The notes under the pieces were generated by a model that ran no database searches, was not told where the DNA came from, and saw only the letters and a list, made by a program, of their open reading frames with translations. The position numbers and the translations under genes are program-made. Below, piece by piece: positions 1 through 9,030 of a stretch of 34,718 bases of DNA; position 1 is the stretch's first letter; each line of letters starts with the position of its first letter. The stretch is from Chloroflexota bacterium. GTDB lineage: Bacteria; Chloroflexota; Dehalococcoidia; Bin125. The DNA lies in contig QGNQ01000022.1 in assembly GCA_003228175.2 (NCBI GenBank), forward strand, positions 1 through 34,718, written 5' to 3'.

Positions 1-238
1 CCGCCGCCGCCCGAAACGCCGTCGGCAGCCCGTACGCGCCCCGCTCAACCGTCAGGCCCGCCCTCGCCGCCGCCGCCGATAGGACATCGTGCGCCTGGTG
101 CTCCTCGAAGTTCAACTCCGGGCACGCGTGAATCGCCCGATTAACCGCCCGCAGATCGTCCCCCGCCGCATCGATCGCCGCCACCGCCCGGGCGCTCAGG
201 CTTGCGCGATCGGCGGTCGAAAGAGACGGTGTTGACAT
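1..238 (-). CDS. M20-family metallo-amidohydrolase, N-terminal part (runs off the window)
   Basis: The reading frame is open from ATG at 238 to the window edge (79 codons). The start is fixed by GGAGG at 243-247 on the minus strand, five bases before ATG. The peptide contains IHACPELNFEEHQA followed later by VERGAYGLPTAF. This is the N-terminal signature of M20 peptidases of the AbgB/aminoacylase type (H-x-x-PEL-x-FEE ... G-x-PTAF). Such enzymes are cytoplasmic, usually bind two metal ions, and cleave N-acyl or p-aminobenzoyl-glutamate amide bonds. The metal ligands and dimerisation domain lie outside the window, so substrate cannot be judged. The gene diverges from korA. Family call is firm; subfamily is inference. 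Confidence 0.82.
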   Translation of the reverse strand, partial: MSTPSLSTADRASLSARAVAAIDAAGDDLRAVNRAIHACPELNFEEHQAHDVLSAAAARAGLTVERGAYGLPTAFRAAA

Positions 239-320
239 GAGACCTCCGTGCGGAATCGGCAATAGATTTGGCGCAGGATAGGGGCTTCCCCAGCCCCCGT
301 TGCGGAACTCGCGGGGGCTC

Positions 321-342
321 CCCAACGTAACCCCTACGTAAC
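321..342. repeat. 11-bp tandem direct repeat, operator-like
   Basis: CCCAACGTAAC is followed directly by CCCTACGTAAC, ten of eleven bases identical. The period of 11 puts both copies on one face of the helix, as in binding sites of OmpR/PhoB-type response regulators. It lies in the divergent promoter region of the M20 gene and korA. The repeat is seen directly; the regulatory role is inference. Confidence 0.45.
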
Positions 343-367
343 GCGGAGTACGCGTCCTCGGAAGGCA

Positions 368-395
368 GTGACCGCTCGATTCCCACTGCTACGAT
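368..395 (+). promoter_or_regulatory. Candidate korA promoter
   Basis: GTGACC (368-373) and TACGAT (390-395) each match the sigma-70 consensus in four of six positions, with a 16-bp spacer. Transcription would start near 402, at the edge of the palindrome at 401-414, giving a leader of about 138 bases before korA. This is a weak prediction in G+C-rich DNA. Confidence 0.3.
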
Positions 396-400
396 TGCCC

Positions 401-414
401 CTAGGCGCGCCTAG
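401..414. promoter_or_regulatory. 14-bp perfect palindrome upstream of korA
   Basis: CTAGGCGCGCCTAG reads identically on both strands. CTAG is rare in many bacterial genomes, which makes two copies in one symmetric site notable. It sits just after the candidate -10 box, where a repressor would block initiation. Function is inference. Confidence 0.35.
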
Positions 415-539
415 CGGCGAGCCCGTAGGGCGGGCGCACCCGGAACCCTCCGACCGTCCGGTCCGGTCCTCGACCGGCTGGCGAAGCGCCTCAAACCTGC
501 GACGATTAAGCACTGGATACGGCATGGAAGGCCGACACG

Positions 540-2420
540 ATGGTTGAGTCCCCCACGCTCGGATCGTCAGCCAAGAAAAGCGTCGTGCAGCGCGAGCGCG
601 CCACCATTCGCTTCGCCGGCGACTCCGGTGACGGCATGCAACTCGCCGGCAACCGCTTCACGGATGCCACCGCCGTCTTCGGCAACGACTTCAGCACCCT
701 GCCAGACTTCCCCGCCGAGATCCGCGCCCCCGCCGGATCCCTCGCGGGCGTCAGCTCCTTCCAAATCAGCTTCTCCGCCCGCACCATCCACACCCCCGGC
801 GACGCCCCGGACGCCCTCGTCGCCATGAACCCCGCCGCGCTCAAGGTGCACGCCAAGGAACTGATCCGTGGCGGCCTGCTGATCGTCAACAAAGACGCCT
901 TCACCAGCGCCAATCTCAAAAAAGCCGGCTACACCAGCAACCCCCTCGACGATGGTTCGCTTGCGGACTATCGCCTCATCGAAGTGCCCATCACCCAGCT
1001 CGCATCCGCCGCCGCCGCCGAGTCCGGCGTCTCCAAGCAAGACGCCGAACGCACCAAGAACCTCTTCGCCCTCGGCGTCGTCTACTGGCTCTTCGACCGC
1101 GACCTCGGCCCCAGCATCGCCTGGATCGAAGAAAAGTTCGCCAAACTGCCCGCCGTCGTCGAAGCCAACAAAGCCGCCCTCAAGGCCGGCCACGCCTACG
1201 GTGAAACCGCCGAACTCGCCGATGCGCACGTCAGCGTTCCCCCCGCCTCCCTCCTCCCCGGCACCTACCGCACCATCACCGGCAACGAAGCCACCGCCAT
1301 CGGCCTCGTCGCCGCCAAGGAACTCAGCGGCCTCCAACTCTTCTACGGCAGCTACCCCATCACCCCCGCCAGCGACATCCTCCACTCCCTCGCCTCCTAC
1401 CGAAACTTCGGCGTCAAGACCTTCCAGGCGGAGGACGAAATCGCCGCCGTCGGCGCCGCCATCGGCGCCGCCTTCGGCGGCTCCATCGGCGTCACCGGCA
1501 CCAGCGGCCCCGGCGTCGCCCTCAAAAGCGAATCCATCGGCTTGGCCGTCATGACCGAGCTCCCCCTCATCGTCCTCAACGTCCAGCGCGGCGGCCCCAG
1601 CACCGGCCTGCCCACCAAGACCGAGCAGGGCGATCTGCTCCAGGCGCTCTACGGCCGCAACGGCGAGAGCCCCGTCTGCGTCATCGCCCCCCGCAGCCCC
1701 GGCGACTGCTTCTACATGGTCATCGAAGCCGTGCGGCTCGCCTTCCACGCCATGACCCCGGTCATCTTCCTCTCCGATGGCTACCTCGCCAACACCGCCG
1801 AACCCTGGCCCCTGCCGGACATCAGCCAGCTGCCCAAGATCGACGTCACCTTCCACCAGGACCCACAGACCTTCGAGCCCTACCGCCGCAACCCGGACAC
1901 CCTCGCCCGGCAGTACGCCATCCCCGGCACCCCCGCCCTGCAACACCGCATCGGTGGCCTCGAAAAGGCCGACGGCTCCGGCAACGTCTCCTACGACCCG
2001 GACAACCACCAGCACATGATCGACACCCGCGCCGACAAAATCGCCCGCATCGCCAACGTCATCCCCGCCCTCGAAATCGAAGGCCCGGACACCGGCGACG
2101 TCCTCGTCCTCTCCTGGGGCAGCACCTACGGCGCCGCCATCACCGCCGTCGAGCAAGCGCGCGCGGACGGCGCAGGCGTCTCGCTCGCACACCTCCGCCA
2201 CCTCAACCCGTTCCCCGCCAACCTCGCCGACGTCCTCAGCCGCTTCCAAACCGTCCTCATCCCCGAGACCAACAGCGGGCAACTCCGCCTGCTCGTGCGG
2301 GCCAAGTTCCTCGTTGACGCGCAAGGTCTTAACAAGGTCAACGGCCAGCCCTTCAACTCGAGCGAAATCGTCGACGCCATCATGGCCCTGCGCAGTACGC
2401 AGGTCCCCACCCACGCGTAA
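540..2420 (+). CDS. korA: 2-oxoacid:ferredoxin oxidoreductase, fused gamma-alpha subunit (2-oxoglutarate type)
   Basis: The product is 626 residues. Residues about 20-200 form the gamma domain (GDSGDGMQLAGNRF at 27-40, FPAEIRAPAG at 57-66). From about 240 follow the alpha pyrimidine-binding domain, with the YPITPASD motif and the QAEDEIAAVGAAIGA segment, and then the CoA-binding and transketolase C-terminal-like domains. With KorB it carries out oxidative decarboxylation of a 2-oxoacid, most likely 2-oxoglutarate to succinyl-CoA, reducing ferredoxin in the cytoplasm. Start is ATG 540 with GGAAGG at 526-531. The fused gamma-alpha form of about 600 residues and the two-gene layout favour KorAB over four-subunit pyruvate enzymes. 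Substrate cannot be proven from sequence. korB follows 73 bp downstream. Confidence 0.93.
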   Translation: MVESPTLGSSAKKSVVQRERATIRFAGDSGDGMQLAGNRFTDATAVFGNDFSTLPDFPAEIRAPAGSLAGVSSFQISFSARTIHTPGDAPDALVAMNPAALKVHAKELIRGGLLIVNKDAFTSANLKKAGYTSNPLDDGSLADYRLIEVPITQLASAAAAESGVSKQDAERTKNLFALGVVYWLFDRDLGPSIAWIEEKFAKLPAVVEANKAALKAGHAYGETAELADAHVSVPPASLLPGTYRTITGNEATAIGLVAAKELSGLQLFYGSYPITPASDILHSLASYRNFGVKTFQAEDEIAAVGAAIGAAFGGSIGVTGTSGPGVALKSESIGLAVMTELPLIVLNVQRGGPSTGLPTKTEQGDLLQALYGRNGESPVCVIAPRSPGDCFYMVIEAVRLAFHAMTPVIFLSDGYLANTAEPWPLPDISQLPKIDVTFHQDPQTFEPYRRNPDTLARQYAIPGTPALQHRIGGLEKADGSGNVSYDPDNHQHMIDTRADKIARIANVIPALEIEGPDTGDVLVLSWGSTYGAAITAVEQARADGAGVSLAHLRHLNPFPANLADVLSRFQTVLIPETNSGQLRLLVRAKFLVDAQGLNKVNGQPFNSSEIVDAIMALRSTQVPTHA

Positions 2421-2493
2421 TACGCGCAGGCGTAACGTGTACGAGCAACGCCTGGTTCAGAGCGACGAGGGCAGCAATTCAGGAGGCGCGGAG

Positions 2494-3522
<1,029 letters not shown>

Positions 3523-3713
3523 GCCGGGACTGGCGCCACGCCGCACCGCCCCTCCCCAGCCAGACCCCGGGGACCGGCGCCGCTTCACCACCCATCATCC
3601 CCCCTGACTCCGGGCGCCTCCCGATAGACCCGGCTGCCCCCCCCCTCCCACTAAGCTCAGATCGACGGGCACAACAAGAACCATCGCGACAGCGCGACCG
3701 GGCTGAGGATCAC

Positions 3714-4994
3714 GTGGACGACGTCGCGCGCCTGCAGGACTGGTTCCGGCGAGGCCGGCTCCTGCCCCCCACGCCCGCCGCCCCCCCCATAGCGCCCCCC
3801 TCCAGCGTCGACCTCGCCCAGGCCCTCGCCCACTGGGCCCAAGCCTGCACCCCGCCCCTCACCCACCGCGCCCAAGCGCTGCGCGCGCTCCTCGGCGCCC
3901 CTCGCCAAATCGTCTTCGTCCTGATCGATGGCCTCGGCTGCAACCTGCTCGCCACCCTGCCCCCCTCCGCCTTCCTGCGCCGCAGCCCCCTCGCAGAACT
4001 GCGCGCCGTCTTCCCCTCCACCACCGCCGCCGCCGTCACCTCCCTCGCCACCGGCGCCTGGCCCGCCCAGCACGCCGCCCCGGGCTGGTTCACCTACCTG
4101 CCCGAGCACGACCTCACCGCCACCATCCTGCCCTTCGTCGACCGCATGCAAGGCGAGCCGCTGGAAGCCCGCGGCATCACCGCCGCCGCCGTCTTCCCCG
4201 TCCCCCCCCTTGCACACTCTATGCGCGCCGCCTTCCGACCGCTGCACCCGGCCTCCATCGCCGACAGCGTCTACACCCGGCATCATTGGGGCGACCACGC
4301 CGAGGCCTACCCTGATTTGCACGCCGGCGTCACCCACCTCAATCGCGCCGTCGCTGACGCCAGCCAGCCAACCCTGCACATGCTCTACATCCCCAGCATC
4401 GATACGGCGGAGCACCACCATGGCCTCGAATCGGTCGAAGCCATGGTGGCCCTCACCACCGTCGACAGGGAGCTGGCACGGCTTGCCGAGGCGCTCCCCC
4501 CCAACGTCCGCCTCGTCGTCAGCAGCGACCACGGCATGCTCACCGTCCCAGACAGCGCCCGGCATCTGATTCCCGCCACCGACCCCCTCCTGGCGCACCT
4601 GCGCGTGCCCCCGTCCGGCGAGCCCCGCGTCCCCTTCTTCCACACCCGGGATGGCCACGCGGCGGCCTTCGCCCACGACTTCCGCGCCCGCTTCGGCGAA
4701 CGATTCGCCCTGCTCTCCACCCAGCAGACCGACGACCTCCACCTCTGGGGCCCCGAACCGCTCAGCCAGACCGCGCGCGACCGCATCGGCGACTTCATCG
4801 CGCTCAGCGACGGTCCCGACGTATTCCTCTGCGAGTCCCCCCGCCTCACCCAACCGCAAACGGACGCCGCCGCCATCGACCGCCACCACACGACGGCCGG
4901 CGACGCTGATCCCCCAGCCCCATACGCCAACGTGCGCGGGTTCCACGCCGGCCTCACGCCCAGCGAAATGCGCATCCCACTCATCGTCGCCTAG
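3714..4994 (+). CDS. Alkaline phosphatase superfamily protein (type I phosphodiesterase/nucleotide pyrophosphatase fold)
   Basis: The product is 426 residues, starting at GTG 3714 with GAGG at 3705-3708. Superfamily metal sites are visible. VFVLIDGLG near residue 66 gives the first Asp. FPSTTAAAVTSLATG near 101-115 carries the nucleophilic Thr. IDTAEHHHG near 228 and SSDHGML near 270 provide the remaining Asp and His ligands. Members hydrolyse phosphodiesters or phosphomonoesters using two zinc ions. No clear signal peptide is visible in the proline-rich N-terminus, so cytoplasmic location is likely although many relatives are exported. It lies 191 bp after korB and converges on the DUF1501 gene. 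Substrate is unknown. Confidence 0.82.
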   Translation: MDDVARLQDWFRRGRLLPPTPAAPPIAPPSSVDLAQALAHWAQACTPPLTHRAQALRALLGAPRQIVFVLIDGLGCNLLATLPPSAFLRRSPLAELRAVFPSTTAAAVTSLATGAWPAQHAAPGWFTYLPEHDLTATILPFVDRMQGEPLEARGITAAAVFPVPPLAHSMRAAFRPLHPASIADSVYTRHHWGDHAEAYPDLHAGVTHLNRAVADASQPTLHMLYIPSIDTAEHHHGLESVEAMVALTTVDRELARLAEALPPNVRLVVSSDHGMLTVPDSARHLIPATDPLLAHLRVPPSGEPRVPFFHTRDGHAAAFAHDFRARFGERFALLSTQQTDDLHLWGPEPLSQTARDRIGDFIALSDGPDVFLCESPRLTQPQTDAAAIDRHHTTAGDADPPAPYANVRGFHAGLTPSEMRIPLIVA

Positions 4995-5075
4995 CGCCAT
5001 CCCCCGCCACCGCAGCCCGATCGTCAAGAACACACCACGCCGCACGGCGCGAGCCAGGCCATGCTTCAGCCCCGC

Positions 5076-6344
5076 TCACGCACGGAAGATCGGCAGCGTC
5101 TCGAACTTCCCCAGCAGTACCGGCTCAGACTCGCTGCCCAGCCAGCCCTCCAGCACCGACGCGTACACCGACCGGAAGTCCACGCTGTAGCGCAGATCCC
5201 CATCATCCAGATTGCGCAAGTCGGGCGCCTCGCCGTACAGCCCACCGTTCAGACCAGAACCGAACAGGAAGACCGGGCCCGCCTTCCCGTGATCCGTCCC
5301 ACCACTGCCATTCTCGCCAGCCCGGCGCCCGAACTCTGAGAACGCCATCACCGCCACCTGGTCCAACCGGCCGTGCGCCGCCAAGTCGTCCAGGAACGCG
5401 TTCAGGCCCGACGCGACATTCGCCAGCAACGGCCCGTGGTCATCGCCCTCCTCCGCATGCGTGTCGAAGCCGCCCATCGTCACATACGCAATATTTGTCC
5501 CCAGATCGGCATCGATCAGCTGCGCCACCGTCTGCAAGGCCGCGGCCAGCGGATTGCCCGACGGGTACGCCACCATCGGCGCGTAATCGCCCGCCACCGC
5601 CTGCAGCGACTCCATGCTCTCGAACGCCTCGAGTCCCGTCCGGCTCAGCAGCGGCAACGACCCCGTCCGCGCGCCCGCCGCCGTATGCAGCGCCTGCCAA
5701 GCAACCAGCCGCGACGACTGGTCGCGCGGATACACCGGATCGGCCTGCAGCGTGTACCCATCAATGCTCTCCACCGCCGGCACAAACGGCCCGCCCCGGA
5801 ACGCCGGAGACGGCCCCGGATCGACACCAACCGCCCGCCACTGGTCACCCCCCGTCTCTGCGCGGAAGTCCAAATAGCGCCCAATCCACCCCTCCTCGAT
5901 CGCCTCCGCGGGCTGCGCTGTCTGCCACACCGCCATCGACCGAAAGTGCGACCGGTCCGGCTCCGGGTAGCCCACGTTCTGCACGATCGCCATCTCACCG
6001 CGCTCCCAGCGCGGGACCAACGACGCCAGCGAGGGGTGCAGGCCCAGACCCTCCGCGATCGGCGCCACCCCATCGCTCTCATCCAGACCCAGCTGCGGGC
6101 GCAGATCGTGATAGGCGCCGCTGGTAAACGGCGGCAGCGCGTTCAGCCCATCGTTGCCGCCACCCAGCTGCAGCACCACCAACGTCCGCGGCCCACCGGC
6201 CGGCGCGCCCTGCAACGCCGGCCCGGGGGCCGCGTTGGCCGCATAGAGCGACCGCACCATCACGGAGGGCATCGTCGCCCCCATCGTGCCCAGCGCCGCC
6301 ACTGCCAAGCCGCCCTTGAGAAACCGTCGTCGAGTCATCGGCAT
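5076..6344 (-). CDS. DUF1501 family exported protein with Tat signal
   Basis: The product is 422 residues. The N-terminus MPMTRRRFLKGGLAVAALG is a twin-arginine signal, so it is probably exported folded. Family marks are VLQLGGGNDGLN near the N-terminus, GGFDTHAEEGDDHG in the middle, and FSEFGRRAGENGSGGTDHG near the C-terminus, with aspartates and histidines like those of sulfatase/phosphatase-type folds. The frame is open upstream to 6476, but the Tat motif and AAAGG eight bases before ATG 6344 support this start. The partner DUF1800 gene lies 70 bp upstream on the same strand. This pairing recurs in Chloroflexota, Planctomycetota and Proteobacteria; its biochemical role is not established. 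Confidence 0.88.
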   Translation of the reverse strand: MPMTRRRFLKGGLAVAALGTMGATMPSVMVRSLYAANAAPGPALQGAPAGGPRTLVVLQLGGGNDGLNALPPFTSGAYHDLRPQLGLDESDGVAPIAEGLGLHPSLASLVPRWERGEMAIVQNVGYPEPDRSHFRSMAVWQTAQPAEAIEEGWIGRYLDFRAETGGDQWRAVGVDPGPSPAFRGGPFVPAVESIDGYTLQADPVYPRDQSSRLVAWQALHTAAGARTGSLPLLSRTGLEAFESMESLQAVAGDYAPMVAYPSGNPLAAALQTVAQLIDADLGTNIAYVTMGGFDTHAEEGDDHGPLLANVASGLNAFLDDLAAHGRLDQVAVMAFSEFGRRAGENGSGGTDHGKAGPVFLFGSGLNGGLYGEAPDLRNLDDGDLRYSVDFRSVYASVLEGWLGSESEPVLLGKFETLPIFRA

Positions 6345-6414
6345 GAGAGGAACCTTTCGGAAATGCCTGCGAGTCAAGCAGTCGGCCGGGGCAGGGCCAT
6401 CGCCCCGCCCGGCG

Positions 6415-7758
6415 CTAAGCCAGCGCGAACGCTGGTGAGGAGAGCAGCAGGTACACCAGACCGCGCCCCTTCTCATCCACAGCCGCCTCGTCCGGGACGA
6501 AGCCGCCGCCCAAGTAGTCGATCAGAATCTCCCGGTCATGGAAGTCGATCTCGCCGTCCAGCAGCACATCCGCGAACGCGTCCACCGTCGACCCCGCATC
6601 CGTCGCCCCACGGGCCTCCAGCACCTCCATCGGCTCGAACGACACCGCCGGCAGATCACCGCCCCGCTCCCGGAACCGCTCCCGGCTCGCCACCATCAAC
6701 GCATTCGCGAAGTTGCTCCGCGCCAGCACCGAATTGCCGTTCACCCAGGCGGCCCCCGCGGGCCAGCCAGCCGGCGTCGGCGGATTCAGCGGAATCAGCC
6801 CCATCGTGTGCGCCGTGAAAAGGACCAGCCGCGGCGCAACCGTCGCGCCGAGATTGCGCGTCGCCGACACTGTGAACTCCAGCGGATTCTTGATCAGCGC
6901 CCGGTAGCTGCCCGCGCGGAACTCCGCACTGAGAAAGATCGCGCGCAACAGCGGCCGCAACTCGAAATCGGCCGCCACCCACTCGTCCGCCAGACGAATG
7001 ATGTACGCGTCGGAGACATCCGGCGCAACGAAGTAGCGTGCCAGTTTCGCCACCATGAACGTCGGGAAATCAGGATGCGCCATGATCAGATCCGCGACAT
7101 CCTCCAGGTCGAAGTTCCCCGACGCCCCAAAGATCGTCTTCACCCCCGTGTCGTGCCGGTTCGTCCGAAAGCGGCTCCCCTGGGCCCGCCGATCCACCCC
7201 CCAGCCCGTCAGCGCGCGCGCCGTCTCCTGAATGTCGGACTCCGTGTAGTTACCCCGCCCCAGCGTGTGCAACTCGTACAGCTCCCGCGCGTAATTCTCG
7301 TTCGGGTTGCCCACCACATTCGTATTGCCGTCCAGGTAGACCAGCATCGCCGGGTCCGTCGCGACGGCCACCAGCAAGTCCCGGAAGTTTCCCAGCGCCT
7401 GCCGCCGCAGCGTCACCACCTGATTCGCCATCAGCGGCGGCGGCGCCTTCGTGATCGCCGTCGCGAAATGGTCGTGCCAAAAGAAGACCAGCTTCTCCTC
7501 AAACGACCGCTCCGAAACGATGATCCGCTCCAGCCACCAGCCAATCACGTCGATCGCCCCAAGGCGCAATTCGTCCGAGTCCGGCCGCTGCTGCGTTGGC
7601 GTCGGCGTCGCCGCCAGAGCATCGGGCAGGACCGCATAGTCCAGCACCCGATCGACGGCTGCTTCCCAGCTCAGCCCCGCGTAGTCCTCAAAATCGCTCG
7701 GCCGCGCGCCAAAGCCGGCCCGGCGCAGCAGATGCCCCGTCTCGCGTCGTGTCGTCAC
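6415..7758 (-). CDS. DUF1800 family protein
   Basis: The product is 447 residues from GTG 7758, with GGGGAG about six bases upstream. The frame could start at GTG 7788, but family members begin close to the RHLLRRAGFG-like motif, here GHLLRRAGFGARPSDF. Other diagnostic blocks are FFWHDHFAT, NENYARELYELHTLG and ARALTGWG. The family is helical and almost always sits next to DUF1501; the pair is thought to form an exported complex, with no assigned reaction. A signal peptide is not evident here, which may mean export together with the Tat partner, though that is inference. The LLM oxidoreductase gene ends 149 bp upstream, so a separate promoter is possible. Confidence 0.88.
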   Translation of the reverse strand: MTTRRETGHLLRRAGFGARPSDFEDYAGLSWEAAVDRVLDYAVLPDALAATPTPTQQRPDSDELRLGAIDVIGWWLERIIVSERSFEEKLVFFWHDHFATAITKAPPPLMANQVVTLRRQALGNFRDLLVAVATDPAMLVYLDGNTNVVGNPNENYARELYELHTLGRGNYTESDIQETARALTGWGVDRRAQGSRFRTNRHDTGVKTIFGASGNFDLEDVADLIMAHPDFPTFMVAKLARYFVAPDVSDAYIIRLADEWVAADFELRPLLRAIFLSAEFRAGSYRALIKNPLEFTVSATRNLGATVAPRLVLFTAHTMGLIPLNPPTPAGWPAGAAWVNGNSVLARSNFANALMVASRERFRERGGDLPAVSFEPMEVLEARGATDAGSTVDAFADVLLDGEIDFHDREILIDYLGGGFVPDEAAVDEKGRGLVYLLLSSPAFALA

Positions 7759-7907
7759 CCTCGCTCCCCTTCCGACGGAAGCGACCACGGAAGCCCCGGA
7801 GGCCCCGCCCGCACTGCCCGTCAGACCCCACCCTGGGGGGGCAACGAAACGTCCACTACATGGCTGTGTAAGACTTGCGTAAGCTTCGCCGCTTGCGCGC
7901 GACCGTC

Positions 7908-8849
7908 TTAGGGCGCCGGCGCGGCCACCCGGCCGTGCACCACCGGCACCACCTCTTCGATCAGCCGTTGCGTCTGCGCCATAATCTCGTCCTCGCCCTC
8001 CGCGATCGGGCGCAGCACAAACTTCGACGCCCCCGCCGCCACGTACTCCGCCACCCGTGCCTGAATCGTCGCCGCGTCCCCCACAACGAAGTAGTCCGCC
8101 GGATCGACATCCGGCAAGCGCCGCCGAAATCCGGCCGCCACCCGCTCCACCACCGCATCATCACGGCTGCCGAAGCGATACGCGAACGCCGCCCCATAGT
8201 GGTCCGCATCAATCGTGCGCCCCGCCTCCACCGCCGCCTCCTGGATCCCCCGCACCACCCGGGCCACCTGCGACGGGTTGTGCAGACCACCCAGCCAGCC
8301 GGTCCCGATCGTCGCCGTGCGACGAATCGCCGCCTTGCTGTCGCCGCCGATCCACAGCGGCAGCGGGCGCTGCACCGGCAGCGGCGCGATCCGCGCCTCC
8401 GCATACCGGTAGTGCGCGCCCTCATACGACACCGACTCGCCCGCCCACAGCCGCACCATCAGCGACAACGCCTCGTCCGCCAGCGCCCCCCGGCGCGCCA
8501 TCGGCCGTGACGTGGCCCGAAACTCCGGCGCCAGCGCCCCCCCCACCCCGAACGCCGGCAACAGGCGCCCACCGCTGAGGAAATCGATCGTCGCGCACTC
8601 CTTCGCCAGCACCAACGGGTCCCGAAACGGCACCACCACCACATTCATCCCGAATTTCAGCCGCTCCGTCCCGCCCGCCAGCGCCGCCATCGTCGTCATC
8701 GACTCCAAGAACGGCTGCGACCCCACCAGCCGGTCGGTCTGCCAGATCGAATCGATGTCGCCGTCCTCGCAACGCTCGATCCAGCGCCAAAAGCCCCGCC
8801 GATCCTCGAACGGGAAGTTCGCCAACCCCAAGCCAATCTTCACGCTCAT
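7908..8849 (-). CDS. LLM class flavin/F420-dependent oxidoreductase
   Basis: The product is 313 residues, starting at ATG 8849 with GGAGG six bases before it. It begins VKIGLGLANFPFEDRRGF and carries the bacterial-luciferase TIM-barrel pattern: WQTDRLVG, then FGMNVVVVPFRDPLVLAKECATIDFLSGGR, then FGVGGALAPEF, then PLPLWIGGDSKAAIRR. Such enzymes use FMN or coenzyme F420 to oxidise or reduce small organic substrates. The sequence alone does not tell the two cofactors apart; the FGVG(G) stretch and overall layout resemble Actinobacteria/Chloroflexota F420-dependent clades. Divergent from the ABC transporter operon across 181 bp. Confidence 0.87.
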   Translation of the reverse strand: MSVKIGLGLANFPFEDRRGFWRWIERCEDGDIDSIWQTDRLVGSQPFLESMTTMAALAGGTERLKFGMNVVVVPFRDPLVLAKECATIDFLSGGRLLPAFGVGGALAPEFRATSRPMARRGALADEALSLMVRLWAGESVSYEGAHYRYAEARIAPLPVQRPLPLWIGGDSKAAIRRTATIGTGWLGGLHNPSQVARVVRGIQEAAVEAGRTIDADHYGAAFAYRFGSRDDAVVERVAAGFRRRLPDVDPADYFVVGDAATIQARVAEYVAAGASKFVLRPIAEGEDEIMAQTQRLIEEVVPVVHGRVAAPAP

Positions 8850-9030
8850 CCGCGCCTCCTCATCCCGATCTCAGACTCCGTACGACGATACAACCCAGAC
8901 CGCCCAGTTTCGTGCACCGGATTGGGGCCTTCCCGCGCGCAGTTTGGGACTCCCCCCACCACCAACCGGCCTACGCCTTTTCGATACTCAGAACACGGTG
9001 GCGTCACTGGCTACCGCAAGGGAGTCTCGC

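Larger units (their letters stand above)
239..539. other. Divergent intergenic region between M20 gene and korA
   Basis: This 301-bp stretch has no convincing gene. It holds an 8-bp inverted repeat (AGCCCCCG at 292-299, CGGGGGCT at 312-319), an 11-bp tandem repeat at 321-342, a candidate korA promoter at 368-395 and a 14-bp palindrome at 401-414. ORFs read across it are short, arginine- and glycine-rich, and lack ribosome binding sites. Confidence 0.6.

Noticed and set aside
567..2414. Very long minus-strand ORF opposite korA, and similar long ORFs opposite other genes
   Set aside because: Valine-, glycine- and glutamate-rich mirror frames caused by the codon bias. The plus-strand gene has full family motifs.
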